A stretch of 56,411 bases of DNA from Providencia alcalifaciens DSM 30120 (GTDB lineage Bacteria; Pseudomonadota; Gammaproteobacteria; Enterobacterales; Enterobacteriaceae): assembly GCF_000173415.1 (NCBI RefSeq), contig NZ_ABXW01000016.1:1-56411 (forward strand), given 5' to 3'. Within the stretch, counting starts at the first letter, position 1, and each line of letters starts with the position of its first letter. Below the pieces are notes generated by a model. It saw only the letters and a list, made by a program, of their open reading frames with translations, did not search any database and was not told the DNA's origin. Made by a program: the position numbers and the translations under genes. Shown piece after piece: positions 20,746 to 28,586 of the stretch.

Positions 20746-21480
20746 ATGCGTCAGCAGCTATGTAACCTTGCCCGAGAAGCGGGTGATGCCATCATGAATA
20801 TCTACAATGGTCATGCACCATTGCAAGTTGAACATAAGCAAGATGATTCTCCCGTAACGGCTGCGGATATTGCCGCTCACCAAATTATCAACGCGGGGCT
20901 TTTGCGTTTGACTCCGGATATTCCCCAGCTTTCTGAAGAGGATCCACCTGAATGGTCGGTACGTCGCCACTGGCAACGTTATTGGCTTATTGACCCTCTT
21001 GATGGAACAAAAGAGTTTATTAATCGTAATGGCGATTTCACGGTCAATATTGCTTTGATCGAAAAAGGTATTCCTGTCATGGGGGTTGTTTTTGCTCCGG
21101 CAAAAGGGCTGATGTATTACGCCGAAGGGGAACAAGCGTGGAAGGAAGAGAATGGACAAGTACAGCGTATTCACGTTAAACCCACGATCCCCCCAGTGGT
21201 TGTTATCAGTCGTTCTCATCAAGATCCTCAATTGATAGCATACTTATCTCAATTGCCGGAGCACCGTACGGTCGAGATTGGTTCATCACTGAAATTTTGT
21301 TTAGTCGCTGAAGGTCGCGCTCAGTTATATCCACGTTTTGGACCGACTAATATCTGGGATACAGCCGCAGGACATGCAGTGGCATTAGGAGCTGGGGCGA
21401 GCGTGGTGGATTGGCAGGGGAATATGCTGGATTATTCGCCGAGGGAATCATTCCTAAACCCAGGTTTTGAATGCCGATAA
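20746..21480 (+). CDS. cysQ: 3'(2'),5'-bisphosphate nucleotidase CysQ
   Basis: CysQ dephosphorylates 3'-phosphoadenosine 5'-phosphate (PAP), the by-product of sulfate assimilation, to AMP. It belongs to the Li+-sensitive inositol-monophosphatase superfamily. The metal-binding motifs are visible: [24 protein letters not shown] and the C-terminal WDTAAGHAV. The 244-residue length is normal. AAGGGGA precedes the ATG. In E. coli cpdB is upstream and ytfI/ytfJ downstream. Here fklB is directly upstream, and a 6-kb block separates cysQ from ytfJ. Confidence 0.95.
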   Translation: MRQQLCNLAREAGDAIMNIYNGHAPLQVEHKQDDSPVTAADIAAHQIINAGLLRLTPDIPQLSEEDPPEWSVRRHWQRYWLIDPLDGTKEFINRNGDFTVNIALIEKGIPVMGVVFAPAKGLMYYAEGEQAWKEENGQVQRIHVKPTIPPVVVISRSHQDPQLIAYLSQLPEHRTVEIGSSLKFCLVAEGRAQLYPRFGPTNIWDTAAGHAVALGAGASVVDWQGNMLDYSPRESFLNPGFECR

Positions 21481-21490
21481 ATAACCCGAT

Positions 21491-21524
21491 AATAAAAAGT
21501 CGGGCAGTGTAATCTACCCGACTT
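21491..21524 (-). terminator. Intrinsic terminator of cupin-mqo
   Basis: Read on the minus strand, AAGTCGGG pairs with CCCGACTT around a 12-base loop and is followed by TTTTTATTAT. It lies just beyond the mqo stop and could also slow readthrough from convergent cysQ. Confidence 0.85.
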
Positions 21525-21543
21525 AATGGAACAAACTTGATAC

Positions 21544-23037
21544 TTAGTTATCTAACTGTAGCACTTTAGCGGTTGCTGCTCGGATATCTAAGCATGCCTT
21601 AGCATCCTGTTTTAAATCAATACCATAAGTTGGAATGATGTTCTTCAGGCGTGCTTCCCAGCCATCTGCGGAGAGCTGATCCGCGAAGCAAGTTTTCAAG
21701 ACATTGAGGGCGATAAAGGCAGCGGTTGATGCGCCAGGTGATGCGCCCATTAATACGGTGAACGATTTATCTGCACTCGTAATCAGCTCAGTACCGAACT
21801 CCAATACGCCTTTTTTCACAGGATCTGGCTTAATGATCTGTACGCGCTGACCTGCAACCACTTCTTTCCAATCTTCATGTTGAGCATCAGGGTAGAATTT
21901 TTGCAGCATAGCAAATTGGTGTGCAGAGGTTTGCAACACTTGTCCCACTAAATATTCAGCAAGTGACCAATCGTCTTTAGCGATAGCCAGCATTGGCTCG
22001 ATATTGTCCAGTCGAATGGAATCGAAAAGATCTAAGTAAGAGCCGTGCTTTAAGAACTTGCTAGAGAAACCGGCATAAGGTCCGAACAGTAGTGAGCGCT
22101 TTCCACCAATAATACGGGTATCTAAGTGAGGAACCGACATCGGTGGCGAGCCTTTGTCTGCTTTACCGTACACTTTCGCGTGGTGGCGAGCGGCAATTTT
22201 TTCATCGTCACAACGCAACCAAATCCCGCTAACAGGGAATCCGCCGTAACCTTTACCTTCAGGAATGCCTGATTTTTGCAGTAGTTCAATAGCTCGTCCA
22301 CCTGCACCGACAAACACGAATTTAGCGGACGTGATGGTTTTTTCGTGAGTGACAAGGTTCTTCACTTCTACGTTCCAGCGCCCATCAGGAGTCTGTTTTA
22401 CATCAATAACTTCATGTTTATAGTGGAGAGAGAAACCGCTCTGTTCACTCAATTGTGCCATCAGTAAATGGGTTAAGGCGCCGTAATCGACATCTGCCCC
22501 TGTGATAACGCGAGTGACTGCAATTTTGTCATTAGGATCACGACCTTCGACGACTAATGGCGCCCACTCATCAATCTGTTTTAGATCATCGCTGTATTCC
22601 ATATTTTGGTAGCAGTGATGGGCAGACATCTGGCGGAAGCGTTGCTGTAGGAATTTAATGTTGTCTGCACCAGACACAAAGCTCATGTGCGGGCATGGGT
22701 GGATAAAGTCCCGTGGATTTTTAATTTTTCCTTTGGTGACTAAGTAGGACCACAGCTGGCGAGACAGGTCAAATTCGGTATTTACTTCAAGGGCTTTGCT
22801 GATATCAACCGTTCCGTCAGGATTTGGTGGCGTATAGTTCATTTCACAGTTTGCAGCATGACCTGTACCTGCGTTGTTCCATGGATGAGAGCTTTCTTGC
22901 GCACAGTCATTCAGTCTTTCGAATACAGCAAGAGTGAGATTAGGCTCCAACTCTTTAAGAAACGTACCGAGTGTTGCACTCATGATCCCAGCGCCAATTA
23001 GCGCGATATCAACATTTTCTGCAATGGGTTTTGTCAT
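21544..23037 (-). CDS. mqo: Malate:quinone oxidoreductase Mqo
   Basis: Mqo is a peripheral inner-membrane FAD enzyme that oxidises malate to oxaloacetate and feeds electrons to quinone, bypassing NAD-dependent Mdh, which is also in this window. The FAD-binding Rossmann motif GAGIMSATLG is at about 15-24, followed by the Mqo-specific SSHPWNNAGTGHAANCEMNY. GAGGRAIELLQKSGIPEGKG and the C-terminal MGASPGASTAAFIALNVL complete the pattern. The 497 residues match the long Mqo class. The start is 8 bases after the stop of the upstream cupin gene, so the two are co-transcribed. A perfect FNR site lies upstream of the pair. Confidence 0.95.
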   Translation of the reverse strand: MTKPIAENVDIALIGAGIMSATLGTFLKELEPNLTLAVFERLNDCAQESSHPWNNAGTGHAANCEMNYTPPNPDGTVDISKALEVNTEFDLSRQLWSYLVTKGKIKNPRDFIHPCPHMSFVSGADNIKFLQQRFRQMSAHHCYQNMEYSDDLKQIDEWAPLVVEGRDPNDKIAVTRVITGADVDYGALTHLLMAQLSEQSGFSLHYKHEVIDVKQTPDGRWNVEVKNLVTHEKTITSAKFVFVGAGGRAIELLQKSGIPEGKGYGGFPVSGIWLRCDDEKIAARHHAKVYGKADKGSPPMSVPHLDTRIIGGKRSLLFGPYAGFSSKFLKHGSYLDLFDSIRLDNIEPMLAIAKDDWSLAEYLVGQVLQTSAHQFAMLQKFYPDAQHEDWKEVVAGQRVQIIKPDPVKKGVLEFGTELITSADKSFTVLMGASPGASTAAFIALNVLKTCFADQLSADGWEARLKNIIPTYGIDLKQDAKACLDIRAATAKVLQLDN

Positions 23038-23045
23038 GGAAATAC

Positions 23046-23435
23046 CTATTTTTTATTGGGAGTGAAACACAAATCGGTGCCTTCTTGATACACCACATAG
23101 GCGCGTCTCCAAGGTTCATCACCAATCAGACGCCATTTATGCCCTGTTCCAGTATTGTCTTGAGCCAGCAAGATATCGCCTGGCTTAATAATAAATGTTG
23201 AGCCATCTTTAGTTTCGAACTCTAATGTGCCCGTGAGTGTGATGACATAACGAGGAACGGGGTCTTTGTGCCAGTCCCAAGAGCCGCCCGAAACTGTTTC
23301 ACGAAACGTGAGCTCATTGACGGCAATGACAGGGCTTTGGTCATCTCCACGAGCGACACCATTAAGCTCAACAGTGCCTTCTTCAAATAGAGAATTACCA
23401 TCTTCACCTGTCCACATACGAATACAACGGATCAT
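23046..23435 (-). CDS. Cupin-domain protein of unknown function
   Basis: This 129-residue protein folds as a single small cupin barrel. Cupin motif 1 spans about 50-72 (GSWDWHKDPVPRYVITLTG) and keeps only one clear metal-type histidine, H56. Motif 2 spans about 85-101 (KPGDILLAQDNTGTGHKW) with H99. There is no signal peptide, so it should be cytoplasmic. It is the first gene of a two-gene unit with mqo (8-base gap), which hints at a link to malate or oxaloacetate metabolism, but I do not recognise a specific function. AGGAGC lies upstream of the ATG. Confidence 0.85.
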   Translation of the reverse strand: MIRCIRMWTGEDGNSLFEEGTVELNGVARGDDQSPVIAVNELTFRETVSGGSWDWHKDPVPRYVITLTGTLEFETKDGSTFIIKPGDILLAQDNTGTGHKWRLIGDEPWRRAYVVYQEGTDLCFTPNKK

Positions 23436-23899
23436 CTTATTTAGCTCCTAATAATATTGCGTAATAACTAAGATAATGTTCAGTGTTTCGATTTTTACCT
23501 TAACGAGAAAAAATAGTTAAATTTAGAAAATATGATGTCTTCAAATCTAAAGTTTTTTAATGATAAGGTCAAAGTTAATATTTTTAAGTTGAAGAGTGTT
23601 ATTGAAAAAACACTATTTTGATTTTTTTTTTGATGATTGTTTTTGGATGAGTTGGTTTGATATATTTTTGATTAAAATCAACGCGATAAAAGATAATACT
23701 TTTTTGATTAAATAAACTCTATTTTATTCTTTTTATTATCATGTTGTGATGCTCAACAATGGAGAGTGTAATAAATTGTAATGTATAAAAAATAAATGAA
23801 TAAAATAGAAAAATAAAGGGTAAAGAAGTCATTTAGTGATGTTTATATAGTGCTCTCTAAAATAGTCAGGGTAAAAAGGATATTTTTACCCTTTACGGA
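23436..23899. other. AT-rich upstream region of cupin-mqo
   Basis: These 464 bases contain no credible gene. The stretch is extremely AT-rich and lies between the 3' end of nudK and the start of the cupin gene, so it is the control region of cupin-mqo. It holds a perfect FNR palindrome at 23668-23681, a second half-matching copy (TTGATTAAATAAAC) at 23704-23717 and several isolated TTGAT half sites. Confidence 0.7.
23668..23681. promoter_or_regulatory. Perfect FNR box upstream of cupin-mqo
   Basis: TTGATTAAAATCAA matches the FNR consensus TTGATNNNNATCAA at every fixed position. It is about 235 bp upstream of the cupin start codon. FNR binds such sites when oxygen is absent. Control of the aerobic enzyme Mqo by FNR is plausible, but the direction of regulation is not shown by the sequence. 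Confidence 0.65.
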
Positions 23900-24493
23900 T
23901 TAATTACTTTTTAGGTTTAGAATTCCGCTTAAAGCAAGATGTTGAATAAGCATGATAGTTTTACCATCCATGATCTCCCCATGTTTGATGGCAGCAAGTG
24001 CATCAGGAAATGACCATTCCATGACTTCAATATCCTCACCTTCATCAGCCAGCCCACCGCCTTCACTTTGGCGATCTTTATCGCTGTATTGTGCAATATA
24101 AAAATGCAGTTTTTCAGTGACTGAACCGGGACTCATAAAAGCTTCAAATACTTTTTCGAGATTATCGATTTTATAGCCAGTTTCTTCTTCTGCTTCAGCA
24201 ATAATTCTGGCTTCTGGAGATGACCCTTCCAGTAATCCCGCTGCGGCTTCAATAAGTAATTGTTTATATCCGGAAACGTACATCGGCATACGGAATTGGC
24301 GGATCAGAATAATGCTATTTTTGGCTTTGTTATATAGCAAGATCACGGCGCCATCACCACGATCATACACTTCACGCTCTTGCTTCTGCCAAGTGCCATC
24401 GTGTCGCTGTAGTTCATAGGTATATTTTTTAAGTATATACCAGTTATCTGACAGTAATTTTTCGCTGATATTCCTAACGTGAGGTTGTTTCAT
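23900..24493 (-). CDS. nudK: NudK-like Nudix hydrolase (GDP-mannose pyrophosphatase type)
   Basis: The protein resembles E. coli NudK (YffH), which hydrolyses GDP-mannose and related nucleotide sugars. Shared blocks are REVYDRGDGAVILLYN, LIRQFRMP, the Nudix region ending EAEEETGY, and MSPGSVTEKLHFYIAQYSD. The C-terminus EDIEVMEWSFPDALAAIKHG also matches NudK. The basic residue that normally precedes the first Glu of the Nudix REUXEE core is Ala here, so catalysis may be altered. I take ATG 24493 (197 residues); an in-frame TTG at 24505 is possible, and neither has a good ribosome site. The neighbour ygiW is separated by a terminator. Confidence 0.82.
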   Translation of the reverse strand: MKQPHVRNISEKLLSDNWYILKKYTYELQRHDGTWQKQEREVYDRGDGAVILLYNKAKNSIILIRQFRMPMYVSGYKQLLIEAAAGLLEGSSPEARIIAEAEEETGYKIDNLEKVFEAFMSPGSVTEKLHFYIAQYSDKDRQSEGGGLADEGEDIEVMEWSFPDALAAIKHGEIMDGKTIMLIQHLALSGILNLKSN

Positions 24494-24568
24494 AAATAAG
24501 TGCAAGCAGAGACAAGGTAAAGATAATCTAGCACTATAAACAGAGAGGGGAAATAGGCATCAAATAGC

Positions 24569-24601
24569 AAAAAGCCAGCAAGGTTTATTTGCTGGCTTTT
24601 T
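24569..24601. terminator. Terminator after ygiW
   Basis: AAAAAGCCAGCAA and TTTGCTGGCTTTTT form a long stem with A-runs and T-runs on both sides. It lies 12 bases beyond the ygiW stop (minus strand) and before nudK. Confidence 0.88.
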
Positions 24602-24612
24602 GTGGGGGTAAA

Positions 24613-25026
24613 TTATTTAATGATTTGCAGCTGTTTCACATCAATTTCTTTTGAGTTCCAATCTTTATCAACTTCACCACGAATTTCGATTTTATCCTTC
24701 GGTGTTACATTCACACCATTGAAGCGTTTTTGGCTAATTTCGACGGTAATGGTACCAGTGCCATCGGTAAATTCGTAATGTTTTTTATCCAGTTGTTTGA
24801 CGAGGTTTCCGCGTAAAATAACCCAGCTATTGTCTGATAATTCAAGCGCTTTAGCGACGGTAGTTTCACTTGCATTAGGACCATTAAATCCGCCATCTTG
24901 GGTTTTCATGGTGTCGGTGTTGGTGGTGTTGGCAATTTCACCAGGACCTGAAAAACCACCAGTAGCAGCGAAAACAGGGGCAGTAGCAAGTGCAGCGATT
25001 AAGGTGATTAAAGGTAATTTTTTCAT
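24613..25026 (-). CDS. ygiW: YgiW/YdeI-family periplasmic stress OB-fold protein
   Basis: This is a bacterial OB-fold (BOF) periplasmic protein related to E. coli YgiW and Salmonella YdeI/VisP, which act in stress and polymyxin tolerance. A signal peptide ends at about residue 20 (PVFA/A). Two GGF(S/N)GP repeats follow, and then the BOF domain (about 50-137) with SWVILRGNLVKQL and EIRGEVDKDWNSKEIDVKQL. It is divergent from qseBC, as in E. coli. A PmrA/QseB-type box in the shared spacer, 62 bp upstream of its start, suggests control by QseB. Confidence 0.9.
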   Translation of the reverse strand: MKKLPLITLIAALATAPVFAATGGFSGPGEIANTTNTDTMKTQDGGFNGPNASETTVAKALELSDNSWVILRGNLVKQLDKKHYEFTDGTGTITVEISQKRFNGVNVTPKDKIEIRGEVDKDWNSKEIDVKQLQIIK

Positions 25027-25086
25027 TTTTGTTTCTCCATGAGTAACCAGAAATTTGGTCTATGGGATGTATTTAACCAAGTAAAT

Positions 25087-25102
25087 CTTAACAGAATCTT
25101 AA
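25087..25102 (+). promoter_or_regulatory. PmrA/QseB-type box between ygiW and qseB
   Basis: CTTAA-CAGAAT-CTTAA is an exact direct repeat with the 6-base spacing of the PmrA-class box (YTTAA-N6-YTTAA). QseB belongs to the same OmpR/PmrA subfamily. The site could serve both the divergent ygiW gene and autoregulation of qseBC. Confidence 0.6.
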
Positions 25103-25203
25103 GAACTCAAATTAATTAAATATATTTTTAATTTGGGCAATCACCACTGGTCATCGTGAATTGAATAAGATAAATATAACAATATTCGATGTGGAGGTTA
25201 ACT

Positions 25204-25866
25204 ATGCGTATTTTATTAATAGAAGATGATCGACTTATTGGCGATGGATTAAAGGTGGGTTTAACCCAATTGGGATTTACCCTCGATTGGTTTATGGATG
25301 GTAAACAAGGTCAGCAAGCTTTGTTTGATGCCCCTTATGATGCCGTAGTACTGGATCTCTCTCTTCCTCATATCGATGGTATGGATATTTTGAAATTTTG
25401 GCGTAAGCAAGGGCGCGATGAACCTGTATTGATTTTAACGGCTCGCGATGCGCTTGAACAACGGGTGAATGGACTACAACAGGGAGCAGATGATTATCTG
25501 TGTAAGCCTTTTGCATTGGCAGAGGTTGCTGCTCGTTTACAAGCACTGATTCGTCGGCGCAGTGGGCAGCTCTCTCCAACCTTGGTGCATGGCGATGTGG
25601 AGATGGACCCTTTAGCGATGACCGTGACTTATCAAGGAAAACCCGTACAGTTAAAGGGTAAAGAACTGGCATTATTGTCTCTGTTTCTACATAACCCGAA
25701 AAAGGTACTGTCCCGTAGTGCAATAGAAGAAAAGTTATATAACTGGGATGAGGAAGTATCTAGCAACTCAGTTGAGGTACATATTCACCATTTACGGCGT
25801 AAATTAGGCAGCAAATTTATTCAAACAGTTCATGGTATTGGCTATCGACTGGGTGATGAAGAATGA
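25204..25866 (+). CDS. qseB: Two-component response regulator QseB
   Basis: QseB is an OmpR-family response regulator paired with the sensor kinase encoded by the next gene. The receiver domain (about 1-115) has the acidic pocket EDD at 7-9, the phosphoacceptor D51 ([12 protein letters not shown]), the Thr of LILTARDA and the Lys of LCKPFAL. The C-terminal winged-helix DNA-binding domain ends [15 protein letters not shown] and [15 protein letters not shown] 25204 has GGAGG six bases upstream and gives 220 residues, one more than E. coli as I remember it. The stop overlaps the qseC start by four bases (ATGA). Confidence 0.93.
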   Translation: MRILLIEDDRLIGDGLKVGLTQLGFTLDWFMDGKQGQQALFDAPYDAVVLDLSLPHIDGMDILKFWRKQGRDEPVLILTARDALEQRVNGLQQGADDYLCKPFALAEVAARLQALIRRRSGQLSPTLVHGDVEMDPLAMTVTYQGKPVQLKGKELALLSLFLHNPKKVLSRSAIEEKLYNWDEEVSSNSVEVHIHHLRRKLGSKFIQTVHGIGYRLGDEE

Positions 25867-27215
25867 AAACATTCAGTTTAAGACTCAAATTGACGTTAAT
25901 GTTATTGCTCCTTGCCGTCATGACATGGGGAATTGCGAGCTCTCTTGCGTGGTATCAAACCTATAAAACCATTAACGAATTATTTGATACTCAACAAATG
26001 GTATTTGCAAAACGCTTGTCAGTGCTACCAACGGATATCGATTTACCCCAAGCATCGTTGAGTAAAACTAAGCGATTATTACGAAAAAATCGAGGTAGCC
26101 AAGATGATGACGCGCTGGCATTTGCGATTTTTACACCAAGTGGTGAGATGGTCCTGAATGATGGAGATAATGGACGCAAAATTGAGTTCCAATTTACTCG
26201 TGAAGGATTCAGTGAAGGCACACTGAAAGGTAGTGATGATGAGTGGCGTTTTGTTTGGCTAAAATCTATAGATAATCAATATATTATTGCAGTTGGGCAA
26301 GAATGGGAATATCGCCAAAGTATGGCTAACAGTATTATGCTTTCCCAGTTAATTCCGTGGCTGGTGGCATTACCTATTATGTTGATAGTCTTTTTGTGGT
26401 TGCTCACTCGAGCATTAAAACCGCTGCGGGATGTAGCAAAACAGTTACGACAAAGAAAGCCGGATGAGCTGAGCCCTGTCATGGTACCGACGATTCCCAG
26501 TGAGGCTAAGCCAATCTTGGATTCCCTTAATGGATTATTTTCCAAAATAAACCAAATGTTTGTGCGTGAGCGGCAGTTTACCTCTGATGCTGCCCATGAG
26601 TTACGTAGCCCGCTTGCTGCATTGAAAGTACAAACGGAAGTGGTACAAATTGCAGGAAGCGATGAGGCTATTCGTCAGCATGCGGTCGCGAATCTCTCGG
26701 AAGGTATTGATCGAGCAACTCGACTGGTCGATCAACTATTGACGTTATCTCGCCTAGAATCGTCTAACCAGTTGGACGATGTGGGGGAGGTGAGCTGGTC
26801 AGACTTAATTGAGCAAGCGGTAAAAGAGAGTGAGCGGGAAGCGCAGCAAAATCAGGTGACTTTGGATGTATCGATTGTCGAAACACCGCCACCTTTTAAG
26901 GGGCAAGCGCTTTTACTGTCCGTATTGCTAAGAAATCTGCTTCATAATGCCATTCGTTATGGTAAGCCATCGGGTAAGGTGGAGATCAACTTATATCGCC
27001 ATTATTTAGAAGTAAAAGATAATGGTGCTGGGGTATCTTCTGAAGTGCTGGCTCGTTTAGGTGAACGTTTTTATCGACCGCCGGGACAAGAAAAAACAGG
27101 TAGTGGTTTAGGCTTATCAATTGTTAAACGTGTGGCTCAGCTGCACCATCTTAATGTGACATTTAATAATGTTACTGAAGGTGGATTCTGTGTAACTATT
27201 CATTGGAATGAATAA
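25863..27215 (+). CDS. qseC: Sensor histidine kinase QseC
   Basis: QseC is the membrane sensor kinase of the QseBC pair, reported in E. coli to respond to autoinducer-3 and catecholamines. The ligand identity here is an inference from homology. Transmembrane helices lie at about 10-30 and 160-182 with a periplasmic domain between them. A HAMP linker (about 183-235) leads to the H box [16 protein letters not shown] with phosphoacceptor H245. The kinase ATP-binding boxes are N ([13 protein letters not shown]), G1 (VKDNGAGVS) and G2 ([11 protein letters not shown]). It has 450 residues. It converges on ytfJ across a 196-bp gap with a large hairpin. Confidence 0.93.
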   Translation: MKTFSLRLKLTLMLLLLAVMTWGIASSLAWYQTYKTINELFDTQQMVFAKRLSVLPTDIDLPQASLSKTKRLLRKNRGSQDDDALAFAIFTPSGEMVLNDGDNGRKIEFQFTREGFSEGTLKGSDDEWRFVWLKSIDNQYIIAVGQEWEYRQSMANSIMLSQLIPWLVALPIMLIVFLWLLTRALKPLRDVAKQLRQRKPDELSPVMVPTIPSEAKPILDSLNGLFSKINQMFVRERQFTSDAAHELRSPLAALKVQTEVVQIAGSDEAIRQHAVANLSEGIDRATRLVDQLLTLSRLESSNQLDDVGEVSWSDLIEQAVKESEREAQQNQVTLDVSIVETPPPFKGQALLLSVLLRNLLHNAIRYGKPSGKVEINLYRHYLEVKDNGAGVSSEVLARLGERFYRPPGQEKTGSGLGLSIVKRVAQLHHLNVTFNNVTEGGFCVTIHWNE

Positions 27216-27336
27216 TTTTGTTTGTTTTATGCGTAATGCTGCATAGAATTGCCGCGGAATAATCGACTATTTTTACATCTTATTGGGATGTGATTTTGCG
27301 GTAATATCCACTGAAATTTGATCATGATAAACGAAA

Positions 27337-27370
27337 TTTCTGTGCGCAGGCTCATTTTTGCGCACAGAAA
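27337..27370. other. Hairpin between convergent qseC and ytfJ
   Basis: TTTCTGTGCGCA (27337-27348) is perfectly complementary to TGCGCACAGAAA (27359-27370), with a 10-base loop. No good U-run follows on either strand, so it is at best an unusual terminator for the convergent genes qseC and ytfJ. Confidence 0.55.
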
Positions 27371-27411
27371 AATATCGCATGCCTATGATACACAAAACCT
27401 TATCGGTTCAC

Positions 27412-27975
27412 TTATTGTTTTCTTAATTCTGCGACAATCACGCTAATCGCTTTATTAATTTCTTGTGGAGTGAGCGCGCCATCTTTATAAAATAAAACAT
27501 TACCTTGTTTGTTGAGAATAATAATGGCAGAACTTTCTGGTGCAAGGCTCCATGCATTCTTCACTACGCCATCGCTGTCTATTATGAATTGGGAGTAAGG
27601 AAACTCTTTTTTACTGTCTTCTACGCTGTTTTTGACAAAAACACCTGTACCGAACATGGCATCATCAGTATTGATAATGCTGGTGGTTTGGTATTTATCA
27701 TGAGGGAACTTAGCTTGCTTAATAGCTTCAATAAGTGGGGCATTGAGCTCCTTGGCTGATGAGCGCCCAGCGATATGTTGGATAGTGCGGACTTTGCCCG
27801 CAAGTTGTTGGCTCTTCCATGGCTGATAATCGAACTTACCTGCGTTATCTAACAGGAGCTCACCTTTATCGGTAACGGTCACGGCAGGGACGGGTTGGTT
27901 TAATTGAATGTTAATGGCAAATCCTGTTGAAGATAAACCGAGTAAGCAGGCTAATAAGAACAGTTTTTTGATCAT
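27412..27975 (-). CDS. ytfJ: YtfJ-family periplasmic protein
   Basis: YtfJ is a conserved enterobacterial secreted protein with a thioredoxin-like fold and no established reaction. The 187-residue product starts with a signal peptide (MIKKLFLLACLLGLSSTGFA, cleaved near 20). The body holds family segments such as GKVRTIQHIAGRSSAKELNA and SIINTDDAMFGTGVFVKNS. Mature-region cysteines are absent, so it cannot act as a dithiol redox protein. Its place next to divergent ytfK is conserved with E. coli. Confidence 0.9.
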   Translation of the reverse strand: MIKKLFLLACLLGLSSTGFAINIQLNQPVPAVTVTDKGELLLDNAGKFDYQPWKSQQLAGKVRTIQHIAGRSSAKELNAPLIEAIKQAKFPHDKYQTTSIINTDDAMFGTGVFVKNSVEDSKKEFPYSQFIIDSDGVVKNAWSLAPESSAIIILNKQGNVLFYKDGALTPQEINKAISVIVAELRKQ

Positions 27976-28140
27976 AAAAAGTACCTTTAGAAATCATTGT
28001 CGTTGTTGTGTAGGGTGGGGATTTCAGGTGTTGCTAGTTATAGCATAGCTCATCGGATGAGTGGTAAGGCAAAAATTAACAAACTGATAAAATTCAGCAT
28101 AAAAAGGAGGTTTTGGGTGGATTTAACAGAGTATTGACAA

Positions 28141-28156
28141 TGTCATGTTATGTCAG
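28141..28156 (+). promoter_or_regulatory. Possible weak Pho box upstream of ytfK
   Basis: TGTCATGTTATGTCAG holds two TGTCA repeats 10 bases apart, against the usual 11 for PhoB. I recall E. coli ytfK being listed as a PhoB target. The spacing mismatch makes this tentative. Confidence 0.25.
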
Positions 28157-28263
28157 CATTTTGAATAAAATTGCAATTCTAGAACCAAAAAAAATTTTCT
28201 AGTCTATGATTACTGAACGGTATGCAGTGGGATATCGTCAGAACAACATGGAGATTCGTTCTA

Positions 28264-28470
28264 ATGAAAATTTTTAAGCATTATAACCCATCGAAAATTG
28301 CTCTTTATGTGAAAACATTATTCAGAGGTAGGCTCTACATTAAGGATTTTGGAGCTTTCGAATTCAATAATGGAAAAATTTTACCACCCAAAGTGAGCGA
28401 TAAAAACCATTACAATGTAATGAATGAAGTGAACAAGCAAGTGGTGCTATTACGAGCTGAGTTGGGCTAG
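28264..28470 (+). CDS. ytfK: YtfK, stringent-response modulator
   Basis: YtfK is a 68-residue cytoplasmic protein that in E. coli promotes (p)ppGpp accumulation by tilting SpoT towards synthesis during phosphate or fatty-acid starvation. The sequence [20 protein letters not shown] with [20 protein letters not shown] is close to E. coli over its whole length. I start at ATG 28264, with GGAG 10 bases upstream, which gives the E. coli length; the longer frame from 28222 has no family support. It converges on ytfL. Confidence 0.92.
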   Translation: MKIFKHYNPSKIALYVKTLFRGRLYIKDFGAFEFNNGKILPPKVSDKNHYNVMNEVNKQVVLLRAELG

Positions 28471-28528
28471 AAAAGAGATTAGCTAGTTAAGTGTTCGGCT
28501 AATAATTTTCAAGCACTGTAGAATAACA

Positions 28529-28547
28529 ACGCCACATTCAGTGGCGT
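28529..28547. other. Small hairpin between ytfK and ytfL
   Basis: ACGCCAC and GTGGCGT form a perfect 7-bp stem with loop ATTCA between the convergent genes ytfK and ytfL. There is no U-run, so terminator activity is uncertain. Confidence 0.4.
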
Positions 28548-28586
28548 GTTCGTTCTAAAGTAGAAGTAACAAAAACGGCTTGGCGA

